Under the pieces are notes generated by a model. It worked only from the letters and a program-made list of their open reading frames with translations, was not told the DNA's origin and made no database searches. The translations under genes and the position numbers were made by a program. A DNA stretch of 64,000 bases from Neonectria sp. B-13 (taxonomy: Eukaryota; Ascomycota; Sordariomycetes; Hypocreales; Nectriaceae), in NCBI GenBank assembly GCA_002682825.1, contig NOKP01000004.1:1919607-1983606 (forward strand). The letters run 5' to 3'. Positions 24,326-35,499 of the stretch are shown here, in pieces (position 1 is the stretch's first letter; every line of letters starts with the position of its first letter).

Positions 24326-24842
24326 TTGCCCCCGAGTCCTTTAGACCAAACTACCTCCCTACGTACTGCGTACTCCCCCTCCTACGTCCCCCTCAGTACG
24401 GCTCCCCCCTTGTCAGTCAGTCTGGGCCGTCGTCTGTCGCCTCAGCCTCCCGGGATTACATCCGCCATCGTTCGTGCTAGCCGCCGCTGCGTCAGGCTTG
24501 CGAAAGTCACCACCGTGACTACCAGCCAACCACCACCACTTACCACTGACCACCACCATCGTCATTATCACCGGCCCCTCGTCAGTCGTCTACCTACCTT
24601 ACAGTGAGTCTCCATATCTCTTGTTCTTTGTCCATCTCGAATTCCTCGAGACTCCTTCCAGTCCTTGCCAGACATATCGTTTTCCATTTACCCTTGTCCC
24701 CATCCATCTCGGCCTGTCCTTAATCCTAAGCCTACGCCCTGCTCTCCCTCGCGCTTCTCGCATTCTGTCGCTGGGCTGTCACGAGCGTGCTCCACGAAGC
24801 ACCCCGCCCTCCAGACCCGCCTGGTGCCAGCCTCCGTGCCCA

Positions 24843-24862
24843 CTACCTACCTACCTACCTAC
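24843..24862. repeat. CTAC tetranucleotide microsatellite
   Basis: Five tandem CTAC units inside the pyrimidine-rich leader. Confidence 0.9.
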
Positions 24863-25913
24863 ATGACACACCTCCTAGAGAGTCCTCCCAGAGCACACCT
24901 CCCTGAGCACACACCTACCACCTGCCCTGCCCCCCTCCACCCAGCACCCAGCACCCAGCTTGCCCAGCTCGTCCAGCTCGTTGTCTTGGGCCTCTGTTCT
25001 ATGGAGCTCTCCTCCGTCTATCCATCGTACTGCATTGCACACTGGACTCGAACATCAAAGACCTACAGCAACGGCTGCGTCTTGCCTGCATGTACCTGGC
25101 ATCGTCGCCCAACCTTTCTAGGGAAGACTGCCAGAGCGAGCAAAAAAAAACTCAACTCATGCTGCTTGATGCATGCAGAGGCATAGCGCATCCTGCCACA
25201 CGCCCCTCGCCCTCTCCCACTGCACTGCACCTCTCACTCACTGCACCACTCTACTCTCTCACTGCACCTCTGCCACTGTACCTCGCCCGCTTCCCTCCCT
25301 CTCCCTCGCCCTCGCCCAAGTCCTGGACTCCTGCTCCTGGTCCTCACCTGCGTCGCCACCACCACCACATAGTCCCTCCATCTTGGACCCGTCCCGGCGT
25401 CTTTTTTTCGTTACCAGTATCTTTTTATACCCCGTCCCCTGCCCACTTTCTCTCGCCCACCGTTCCCTCCCCTCCCCTCCCTTCCCCTCCGCCCCGCCCC
25501 TCCTCCAGCCTGTCCCGTGCCACCGAAAACACCACCCAATTCCCCCTCGCCTTTCTCTTTGTTTCCCCAGATACCCTTGGCTTTTGCCCATTTGCCTGCG
25601 CGCCGCCGTTTATCCTCGACTCGACTCACCAACTCTAGTCGCGCTGCTCGCCAGACAATCCCGCTAGGCATCTCTCGCCTGCAGTTTTTCCATCGACGCT
25701 GCAGCCACAAATTCACGACTGGCTCGCTCCCTTCCGTGTAAATCCGTCGACCGAGACATCGCCTCGCCCATCGTCACTCCAACCCCTCTGCTGCAGCCAC
25801 TCTTTTGCGCTCGAGTCTAGCTCTGCCCCGACAAACCATCACACCAAGACTCTCGCCCGCGCCATCGGCTTCGATTCAATCCAGCACCTCATTGGTCCAG
25901 CTCGGCTCCCCGT

Positions 25914-26013
25914 NNNNNNNNNNNNNNNNNNNNNNNNNNNNNNNNNNNNNNNNNNNNNNNNNNNNNNNNNNNNNNNNNNNNNNNNNNNNNNNNNNNNNNN
26001 NNNNNNNNNNNNN
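25914..26013. other. Assembly gap of 100 N
   Basis: Exactly 100 N, the conventional placeholder for a gap of unknown size. It removes the first exon and start codon of the GSK-3 gene. Confidence 1.
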
Positions 26014-26069
26014 AAAAAAAGCCCTTGCCATTGTTGTGGTCGACCTACGGGACTGACAAAACTGCGCAG

Positions 26070-27438
26070 AGGTGATCCGCGAGAAAGTTCAAGATGGCGT
26101 AACTGGCGAAACCCGGGACTTGCAATACACACAGTGCAAAATTGTCGGAAACGGATCCTTTGGCGTCGTCTTCCAGACTAAGCTGTCCCCTTCAGGGGAG
26201 GATGCTGCCATCAAGCGTGTTCTCCAGGATAAGAGATTCAAGGTAATTTCCCACGTCACTACAGTCGCCCTAGGCCCTCATTCTAACAAGCCTTATAGAA
26301 CCGTGAGCTTCAGATTATGCGTATTGTCCGACACCCCAACATTGTTCAGCTCAAGGCTTTCTACTACTCCAACGGTGAACGCGTGAGGCTTCCACCCATT
26401 CCGTGACCCGCTCTTCCCATGCTAACCATCACCTAGAAAGATGAAGTCTACCTCAACCTGGTTCAGGAATTCGTTCCCGAGACTGTCTACCGTGCCTCCC
26501 GATTCTTCAACAAGATGAAGACGACCATGCCGATCCTCGAGGTGAAGCTGTACATCTACCAGCTGTTCAGGGCTTTGGCGTACATCCACTCCCAAGGCAT
26601 CTGCCACCGAGACATCAAGCCTCAGAACCTTCTCCTGGACCCCAACAGCGGCATCCTCAAGCTCTGCGATTTCGGCAGTGCAAAGATTCTAGTGGAGAAC
26701 GAGCCCAATGTGTCATACATTTGTTCCCGATACTACCGCGCCCCAGAGCTCATTTTTGGTGCCACCAACTACACTACCAAGATTGGTAAGGATTTCAGTT
26801 GAAGATTCCCGTGTCGCTGTTCCTCAGCTAACCTATGTACAGATGTATGGTCGACAGGTTGCGTCATGGCTGAGCTCATGCTTGGTCAACCACTGTTCCC
26901 TGGCGAGTCTGGCATTGATCAACTGGTGGAGATAATCAAGGTCTTGGGAACTCCTACCCGCGAACAGATCCGGACCATGAATCCCAACTACATGGAGCAC
27001 AAGTTCCCTCAAATCAAGCCCCATCCCTTCGGCAAGGTCTTCCGCAAGGCCGACGCCAATGCGATCGATCTTATTGCTGGGCTACTCGAGTACACGCCCA
27101 CTGAGAGAAACTCATCCATCCACGCCATGGTTCATCCCTTCTTTGACGAGCTCCGAGATCCAAGCACTAAGCTCCCCGACTCGAGACATGGTACTGGCCA
27201 GCTCCGAGATCTGCCAGCTCTGTTCAACTTCACTCGACACGGTAAGAAAGAGGACACCTGTCAATATGCGGAAGGATACAAGGAAGCTAACACATGACTC
27301 CCAGAACTCTCCATCGCACCGACTCTGAACAACAAGCTTGTGCCCGCGCACGTTCGATCTACCCTCGCATCTCAAGGCCTCGATATCGACCACCTCACGC
27401 CGTTAACGAAGCAGGAGATGATGGCAAAACTCGACTGA
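26070..27438 (+). CDS. Glycogen synthase kinase 3 (GSK-3/shaggy), 5' partial
   Basis: Exons at 26070-26242, 26299-26382, 26437-26785, 26843-27241 and 27305-27438 join in phase; the first codons lie in or before the assembly gap. The kinase shows the glycine loop GNGSFGVV, the lysine in [17 protein letters not shown] in LCDFGSAK, and the GSK-3 activation loop [12 protein letters not shown] with the Tyr that is autophosphorylated. [19 protein letters not shown] and [15 protein letters not shown] are also diagnostic. GSK-3 is a CMGC Ser/Thr kinase acting on primed substrates in growth, stress and development in fungi (yeast Rim11/Mck1/Mrk1). The C-terminus ([11 protein letters not shown]) is the conserved fungal end, so the 3' side is complete. 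Only one base of the codon before GluVal is missing at the first visible exon; few residues are likely lost. Confidence 0.93.
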
Positions 27439-28839
27439 GACCATCCGCGTCGAGATGGGGGCCGTTGAGCACCGTGCTGCCGCCCCCTCAAGGCTCTCCG
27501 TGGCTCTGGAAGAGATCGGCGACCTCCACTCCCAGCGCTGAGCTGAACGTGAGTGGATGGGAGCAATGGCCCAGGCTAAGGCCGGGTCAGGGGACGAGCA
27601 GGCGCAATATAGTCCCGAAGCTGACGGCGTCGGACTTTGGAGAAAGTGCGGCAAGCTGGACGCCGACGGCCAAATGAGAAGACTTGTGTGTTCTGGGGAG
27701 CGTTGGAGTCTTTCCCGACAGGGAGGAGAATGGGCGTTTTGTGTGCTCCCTATGGACTCACTTTCTGGTGTGCTTTTGAGGTTTGCCACCACGAGGGAGG
27801 GCCGCATTGATGCATATCACAGGGAATCACGTTTTTAGACCACGTTTCGATGCATGACAGATGGCTGGTGCTTTTCGTTATTCACGTCTCATGAGAGCCC
27901 AAGTTGCTGCCATGGAAGGCCTGGGAATGATGGATATAACCTCCATCTGAACCGCGGTTTGGGACTCTCATGGTTGTTTGGAGGTTCTCATGTTCAGGCA
28001 TGTCGGAGACGCTGGAGATGCGAAAGGCTCGGCCCGCATTGACTCGTGGAGGATACAGCCCGGCACCGATATTGTTTGAGATGCCGCGATGAAGTTATCA
28101 ATTGAAGTTGACCATGGACGGTCTTCCGGCACTTGACACCTGGCACTTGGCACTTGGTACTTGTTCTGAAGAAAAGATCTCGGCTTCTACTCCCGTCGAA
28201 TGGTCTACGAAGATAAAAATGGGCACGGGTCTGGCTATTCACCTGTGTTTGAAGGCAAAAAGAATGACGGGGATGGACATTGACGTTTAGGTAGCTTATG
28301 CATGTTTGAAGAATGGGATTAAAATACATCTCATGAATTTCATTTACCAGGACAGTGCCCAGCCGCGAAAGGTCTTGACGATGTGTGTATCGTACTTAGA
28401 TGTGGGATGCGAGATGTGAGATGTACGATGTAACGTATTTTCCATGACGAGGTGGAGACGGCTGATCATTGGCTGGGGTTTCCATGCTATCCTCGGCTCA
28501 TGATGCAGTACCAAGTACGACTGGGTTTGTGCTTTGCAGAAGAGTGACCCCGTTTTCGTGTTCCTGACGGGAGGTGTTTGGGTGCGTTGCTAGGTACCTC
28601 CAGAGAGGTGCGAGCGAGGTGTACTCTTGGAGTGGAGCTGCCTCAGGCACCAAACGCTCAGTTGCATGCTCGAGGACAAACGCGCTAGTCAATCGCTCGA
28701 GTTCCTGCAGGCACCTTTCCCGAGCTTTACTAGGTTCGCAGCCTCGACCCTTACTCGACCTTTGATCTCGACGAGCGCTCGCGCAGAACGCCAATTCTCG
28801 ACTTCATATCATCATACCAGCGCATTCGAGGCGCGCATT
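27439..28839. other. Intergenic between GSK-3 and CBP80
   Basis: No supportable gene. It holds the 7-bp repeat at 28131-28163, a run of GAGATGT-like words at about 28385-28430, and an AGGTACCT palindrome at 28592-28599 about 240 bp before the CBP80 start. Confidence 0.6.
28131..28163. repeat. 7-bp tandem repeat (ACTTGGC)
   Basis: About four 7-bp units (ACCTGGC, ACTTGGC, ACTTGGT and a partial ACTTG), closely related to the array at 20028-20071. Confidence 0.75.
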
Positions 28840-31412
28840 ATGGCGGACTACGACAGGCGACAGTCGGGTGGCTACCAGAACCGCAAGAGGAGATATCGAG
28901 GTGAGCCTGCTCCGCCACGGCTTCGCTTGGGAGACGTTGCGCGTTGCGTGCTAACATGGTTTCTTCTCCAGATGACGACGACAACTATGATCGCCGAAAC
29001 CAGCGAAGACGAGTAGACTCGGCGCCGCTGCCTGTGCGGGTTCGCCGACAGCTCCTCAGCATCGCCGATTCTCCCCTGCGACGATGGAACGAGGAAGTCC
29101 AGTCGATTGCCCAGATGGTGGCCGAAAACTACGACGACGAAAACCTGCGCACTACCTTCCTCGACTTGGTCATGCAGCTCCTTGTCGAGCAGCCATTGAA
29201 GACCCCCTTTGTGGCCGCCGTCGTTCTCGTCATAAACACCCTGAAGCCCGAGCTTGTTGACGAGGTCTTGGCACGGCTGGCCCAGGCCACCGAGTCCAAG
29301 ATCAGCCAGGGCGAATGGCGCGACGTGAAGCTCTATCTCAAATTTTTGGCTTGTTTGCAAGCGTGTCTGGAGGGCGATGGCCTGTTCCCCGTCCTGGAGG
29401 AGCTCTTCAGCCGCGCCGCGGACCTCCAGACGGCTAGCTCTGATGATGTAAGTCCTGCTACCGGGCAGATTGGATACCACTGGCTGACAATTGTAGACAA
29501 TTGGAACGGAGCTTGTTAAGATCATTCTCCTCACGATCCCTTACATTATGGCGGCTGCGCCCGAGAACTTCAAACAAAAAGCAGCGGACCTGATGGACAA
29601 GACTGATGTCATTGCGTCCGAACCTCATGCGCTCCAGGCCCTAGTCGACCCCTATCACCCGGAAGGCAAAGCGGATAGCCCTGGTGCCTCCCTAAGCGTA
29701 TGCATGCTCCTTCAGAAGCAGCTGCAGACTGAGGCTGCGAACGATTGGGAGCTTGCGTGCCTGCCGCGACCTTGGCAGATGCCACTTGAGGACATTGAAG
29801 CTCAGGACAAGCTTGCGAACGCCCCCAAGCACGCGCTCCCCGCGATTTCTATCCCTGCCACTGTTGTGGCTGGCTCCCGTGCGCTGTTCCCAGAGATTTA
29901 CCTGTCTGTCTACTCGGACCAAGAGGTCCCTTCTGTCCCGGCCGTCACTAACGTTGCGGCATCCCTGATCAGGGATGGCCTCATCGACTCCATCAACATT
30001 CTGAACTTCAACCGAAATGTCACTGCTCGCTACTTGATGGATCTTGACTGCTATTTTGCTGAAGGGACTTTTGTTAAACGCGCTACGCCTTTTGATGAGC
30101 TCCGAAACATCCCTGCTGGACGGTCTACCTGGAAGCCGGAGGATGTCGCGGTTGATACCGTCTTTTCACAGCTATTCCAGCTGCCCACCCCGGAGTGCAA
30201 GCTTGTCTACTATCACTCTGTTCTGACCGAGGCCTGCAAGCTGGCGCCTGCGGCCATTGCTCCCAGTCTCGGCAGAGCTATTCGATATCTCTATCGAACC
30301 AGCCCTCAGATGGACCTGGAGCTGAGCTATCGCTTCCTCGACTGGTTCTCTCATCATCTGAGCAACTTTGGATTCACTTGGAAGTGGGCGGAGTGGGCTG
30401 AAGACACCCAGCTGTCAGATCTTCACCCTTGCAAGTGGTTCCTCCGGGGTGCTTTGGATAAGGAGGTGCGACTCAGTTTCGCACAGAGAATCCAGAAGAC
30501 ACTCCCAGAGCCTTACCTGCCCTTGGTCGGGCCGGAGAAGGAGAAGGATGTGCCCGACTTCAAGTTTAAGAACCCTGGTACGTAACCTTTCAGTGTGATA
30601 TGGACTGCAAATGCTAAGATTCGAGAACAGATACCCCATTTTCTAAAGAAGGCCAAGAGATCGGAGCTCTCCTTCGACGCAAAGCTCCTGATGAGGAGTT
30701 CCAACCCATCATCGATAGCATTCAAACTCAGGCTACCGATCTTGCACTGGACCCGGTGGTTGCCAGCACTGATGTTTTCATGACGGCAGTTTGCTGGGTT
30801 GGTTCCAAGTCGTTGAGCCACGTTCTCGCCTGTATCGACCGCACCAAGGGCCGACTTCTTGATGCCGGTAACTCTTCCGACGCCGCTCGAGCCCAGATTA
30901 TCTCTGCTGTCATGGCCTACTGGCACGCCCATCCAGGCGTCGCCATCTCTATTGTAGAGAAGCTCCTCAACTACTCCATCCTCACCCCCTTTTCCGTTGT
31001 CGACTGGGCGCTCGTTGCCAGCACGCCCGCCAACGGCACCAACGGCGGCGAGTCCCTCGCCCAGTCCCACGTCTTCGAGCTCGTCTCCAATACCGTTGCT
31101 AAGGTGACGGGCCGCACGCGCCAACTTCTCGTCTCCCCAGACGCCGACGAAGAGACGCGCACCAAGGAGGCGACGGCCACCAGGGATCTCTTCCGCGCTA
31201 TGAATGATGCCCTCGTTAGCTGGGCTGGTGGCAACAAGGACGAGCTGATCGAGGGAGGCGATGGAACCAGCGACCGCGAGGCCTTGATTCGACGGTGGGG
31301 CCAGCGCTGGTACCGCGTGTTCAAGCGTATGGGCGCCATCGAGGAGGCGTTTGCTGCGGAGGCGGCCAAGGATAAGATGGTCGTCACGACCGACGCACAG
31401 GTGGAGAACTAG
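28840..31412 (+). CDS. Nuclear cap-binding complex large subunit CBP80
   Basis: Four exons (28840-28900, 28972-29447, 29497-30577, 30631-31412) encode 799 residues, normal for CBP80/NCBP1 (yeast Sto1). With CBP20 it binds the 7-methylguanosine cap of nascent RNA and couples capping to splicing, export and decay. The basic N-terminus (RRQSGGYQNRKRRYR, then DRRNQRRR) is a likely bipartite nuclear signal and importin-alpha site. The MIF4G domain covers about residues 35-250 (VRRQLLSIADSPLRRWNEEV, LYLKFLACLQACLEGDG). Two further MIF4G-like helical domains follow, with VYYHSVLTEACKLAP and FLDWFSHHLSNFGFTWKW typical of the family. The first exon is only 61 bp and supplies the start. The gene is convergent with the RFTS-domain gene. 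Confidence 0.93.
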
Positions 31413-31969
31413 GATACTTCATCTGAAATCCTGTGATTGTGTTTGTGAAGTACCGCGTGGACATGTACAGTAGAATGGTCTTGGGATTATCAAAAATGGG
31501 TCTTTATAGGAATCAAATGAAGCTGGGTTTGCACACCGGCTCTCCCTCCTTGCGAATTTACACCTCGTCTATACCTAAATTGACTCGGATCACCATGATG
31601 CTAAGCAATTTGCTGCGACGCTCGCGGAATGCTCTACGCATCTGACCGGACTGATGATTGTCACACGAGTTCCTTTAGGGGCTTTGGTTGGCATCTTGAG
31701 AGCCAACTGCCTCTTTTTATACATCAGTCATAGCTAAGTCATGTTTACACGTCCCTTCTAGAACCCCGACGAGGCATCCCGATGCCCCGAAATAGTTGCC
31801 ATTTACCGGAAGTGAGCCAGACCCAAAATCAAAACCAACCAAAGCATCATGAATCATTCATTCCGACCAGCGCCGAGCGAAATTGCAGGGTATCATTTCC
31901 CACGTGAGAAGTTCCAAACGTCATGCCAAAGTTCAAAAGGCCCCGTTGGGTCTGCGAGTAGGACCCCGT
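31413..31969. other. Intergenic between convergent CBP80 and RFTS-domain gene
   Basis: 3' flanks only; nothing else recognised. Confidence 0.65.
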
Positions 31970-34489
31970 TCAAACGTACAAGTTCCGCTTAATGGGCTGC
32001 GGGAGTATGATGCCGTCAACGGAGAGCTGTTGGCCGCGCTGAGATTTTTCGCCCATGTTCTTGAGCTTATCGATGAGATGACTGTTCATAATGTTAGTTT
32101 TCCAATCTTATCTGAGACTGGGTGGGGGCGTCTCCGAAACTCGTTGACAAGAGAGCGGAAGTTGCCCCTCGTCGATGTCGACGGATTTGATGGATTGCTG
32201 GGAGCGGTGTAGAGCGGTGATGTATCTTGGGTTGCGGGGAGGTTTGTAGTTATGGCAGTAGTAGTTATGGGATAAGGGCCAGAGGTAACAGCGGAAAGGG
32301 GGACAGAGGGACGGTGGATTTCGACGATAATGAGAAAGGGGGGGAAGTATGCGTACTTGATAGGCAATTGACCACGACTCTCTGACATGGCGAGGTTGAC
32401 CCTCGTTGATTGCTCTTCGTGTTCCTGGAAATGGTCCCTGATGCGTTCCTGGCATTCCTCCTCATCACCGCCACGGACGACATAACCACAATCCTCCTCA
32501 TCGCAAATCCAGGTGTCATAGGGGCCATGAGGAACGGTGGAGGGAATCTTGTCGGCTCGGATGATTATCTTGACGGGCCCTTGATCAGGGAGAAGAGTTG
32601 CTTCACTTTCGGGAGGGCTTGCAGCCTCTGCAACACCCATCACATCATCTCCATCATCGAAGTAATGGGACTTCTTCGACGCGACCTCCTCTGACTCGAG
32701 ATCGCTATCTAGTTCTGAGTGAAGGCGCTTCTTCGATCCGGTCATTGGACGAAGGCTCGACTTTTTCGGGCGTCCCCTAGGTCTTTTGCTACCTTGAAAC
32801 GAGGGGGGCCCGGAATGGGTGCTTGATGCGTCGTCATTCTGGCTCCAAGTAGCAACACCATCAACTTGGACAGACGGTACAGGTTCTGGGTTTTTGATTG
32901 GTCGGGGACGCGTCCCGCGAGGGATTAGGGTATATGGGAAGTCTGAAGGCTTGATGGCAATGGGCTTGAACTCCTTCGTGGTCAACCCCTCGAGCCAAGA
33001 ATAGACTTCAAACCTGCCGTACTTGTCCTTATCGATGACTTGCAAGAGCTCAACAGCATTGTATTGAAAGACTTCCTCGACCGGGATCTTGTGACTTCCC
33101 GGTCCGCCCTCCCTGTAATTAGGGAATTTGTAGTTGAAGTAGACCTTGTTGAGGGTGCTCAAGACAGTCATGCCCTGGCGAGAGGTATTGAGCTTCTCAT
33201 ATGCCTCCTCGAGCGCTTTCAGAACGGTTTCGAAAGGAGTCTGGCTAGCATCCGACACTTGAGCCGCTGCTTCAGGGTCTTGTGGTGCAGGACTCCCAAT
33301 AGCAGGACTGGCAATGGCAGGGCTAGCACTAGCAAGACTAGACCTAGCTAGGCTTTCTCTGACTAGTTGCGCATCAGGTGTCTCACTCACGGCCTCACTG
33401 TCATTTTGGATAGATTGTGATCTTGTTGATCTCTCTCTTGAAGTCTTGGCTCTTGCTTCGGCATGAGGCGGAGGATGACTGTGAGTGACAGAGGGGACGG
33501 AGGAACCAGTGCGAGTTCTCGCAGGCAGCGAGAGCGTGTCGGGCGATGGGACGATCTCAACTGAGGGAGATCGAGGGGGTGGCGGTGGATTGTTTTGGCG
33601 CTCAAGGGCTTTGTTAAGGAGATCCTGTGAAAGTCAGCACCTCGCAATAACTCGACGGGGTAAGAGAGAACAGAACATACGTGATGCTTGTTTGTCATCC
33701 ACCTGTAGAAAGGCGTTGCTCTCCAATCAAAGTCGAGCTCCAGCTCGAACTGAGACATCAGAAATTCCGCATGCTCCTCGCATCGTTTGATGATTTCATC
33801 TAGAGTGGAGCCATCTCCGATGCTGGCAGCGTACTGAGAGGATATGTCAGCGCTGGAGGCTCAGGAGAACATGAGGAACAAACCTTGTGGAAGATGGGGG
33901 CGAGTTCGGTCATTGGGTTGGGGCGTTTCCCCTTCTTGGGCTTCTTGAGCGGTTGGTTCTTGCAGATATCCATGATATGGTAGTACAGCATGGCGGCCTC
34001 ACACATCTTGTTGTAGATGGGGAGATATGCTGGCGAGGGGATGATTTCGTACCAGCCGCCCTTGCCCGAAACCCAGATCAAGGGCTGGCCATCCTCGGCC
34101 TCGCCTATCGAGTACTGGCGACTTTGCCGGACTTCTATGGGCACAGAGTTGCGGACTCTCATGATGACTATACGCAATAGTTAGGAGCGACGAGCTGGAT
34201 AGCGGGGGGCTGAGATGGGCATACGATGCTGTTTCTGGGAAGGATCATCGATGATGAGATTGCCGCGGACGATGAACGGGCCTTTTGTTCTAACTTCAAG
34301 AGCGTTCTCGAGGGCATGGCCATCCTTGTTGAGGATGACGGCGTCTCTGAGTTCGAAGATGGGCCAGTAGTTGTTGTCACTGTTTGCAGGTACCGACTTC
34401 AAGACGGATGTCTCCTGGCGCCAGAAGACCTGGGCCTCGTCTACTGTCTCGACGCTGGACGTAGACGCCCGGCGACTGCGCCCGGTCAT
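31970..34489 (-). CDS. RFTS (DNMT1-RFD) domain protein with AT-hook and zinc finger, Raf2-like
   Basis: Five exons on the complement (34225-34489, 33884-34167, 33681-33833, 32357-33624, 31970-32081) give 693 residues in phase. Residues about 25-170 are a replication-foci-targeting domain: WPIFELRDAVILNKDG, GPFIVRGNL, YSIGE, LIWVSGKGGWYEIIPSPAY. In DNMT1 this domain directs and autoinhibits the enzyme; no methyltransferase domain is present here. In fission yeast, Raf2 has an RFTS domain and a zinc finger and is part of the CLRC H3K9 methylation complex. Residues 513-522 (SKRPRGRPKK) form an AT-hook, and about 608-636 hold a C-x4-C...H-x3-H finger (ICDEEDCGYVV ... DHFQEH). The middle is low-complexity Ser/Pro/Ala. 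A role in heterochromatin is inferred from architecture; other RFD proteins of unknown role exist in fungi. Confidence 0.87.
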
Positions 34490-35499
34490 GGTGAAGAATG
34501 GGGCCCGCGGTAGACCATGGACGGCCGTAGAAAGGCTTGTGGAATTGTGTGGTGATCGGAGGATTTGTCGGCGAGGACACGACGGGTTTAGTCGGTTGGT
34601 CGAAGAGTTTCGGTGCGGGCCGAGTAGGCGAAGAGGGCTTCGGTGCTGCTCAATGAAGATGGTCGTAGGCTAGAGATGAAAAGGCGTAGGGCGTGGGATA
34701 TGAGGATCGTAAATTGGGCGCAAGTTGGTGTTGAAGGAAGCTTGGGGAGACTGAATCACCGAGGTGAAGGTTGGAGGGTTCACGCGGGATGGAACGCGGT
34801 TCCGGCAGGTACTACGCGAGGCAGGCACTGACTGAGACGGGTCATTGGCGGGGCACCTGGAAATACAGTGCTTGAGTGCATACAGGGGATGCCTCAGTGT
34901 CACCGGAGCGATGACAGGGCGTCCGTTAAACCCACTAGTGCGGGCTCTTTATAGCGGCCAATGGGGCGTGCTGGATAGTGGATTGGGGAAGGTTTATCAG
35001 CCTTTTTTTTTTGTTGCTTGCATGGGGGGCTATTCGCACGTACCAAGATTGCGATACGCACATGGAGGGACGGCCGGCCTCCTCTGAGAACATCCTCACC
35101 TTGCTGCAAATCACTCGTCGCTTTTCGTCTAGATGCGTACTTAGAGATGATTGAGAGAGTGAAGCCTCTATTTTCTCGCGACGAGAAGCAAAAAACAACA
35201 GCTTGAAAAAGCTTAACTAACTTGAAAGAAACTTTTCATGTCGTTTCTGCTATTACGCATGGGTTTCAGATCACAGAGCAAGCCCCCCTTCAGCCCCCCT
35301 CTGCTCGTGGTGCGCATCACCAGCATGTGCGAAAAGGTGAGCCTGTCGCACCCAGCGAATGCGCGCGCAGCGGAGGAGCCGTTCTTCGCTCCCGCTCCAC
35401 CTCCTCGCGTCTCTCGGCCGCTCTTACAGTCTTTTTTTTTCTGCCCTTCTCTTTCATCACGAGGGCTTCGCTCATATGAAATACCCCATCAAGCTCAAG
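34490..35499. other. Intergenic, divergent RFTS gene/PUS4 promoter
   Basis: One kilobase shared upstream region. It includes the possible mitochondrial presequence extension of PUS4 at 35359-35499 described with that gene; otherwise nothing recognised. Confidence 0.6.

Larger units (their letters stand above)
14840..25913. other. Gene-poor stretch upstream of GSK-3
   Basis: About 11 kb without a gene I can support. The longest open frames (15028-15831 minus, 16873-17562 plus) contain no domain, odd amino-acid composition and no spliceable neighbours. The stretch holds several short tandem repeats, listed separately, an AGGTACCT palindrome at 22765-22772, and from about 23.4 kb a strongly C/T-biased segment leading into GSK-3. 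Non-coding RNAs cannot be excluded. Confidence 0.55.
23390..25913 (+). promoter_or_regulatory. Long pyrimidine-rich promoter/leader of GSK-3
   Basis: The plus strand is very poor in G and rich in C and T for about 2.5 kb, with runs such as the TC microsatellite at 24307-24325 and CTAC units at 24843-24862. Such CT-rich stretches are typical of fungal promoters and 5' leaders close to the transcription start, but this one is unusually long. It contains many short upstream open frames. The assignment to GSK-3 is by position only. Confidence 0.5.

Noticed and set aside
32765..32790. Full DNA methyltransferase suspected from the RFTS domain
   Set aside because: The whole 693-residue protein was read; none of the cytosine methyltransferase motifs (PCQ, ENV) is present.
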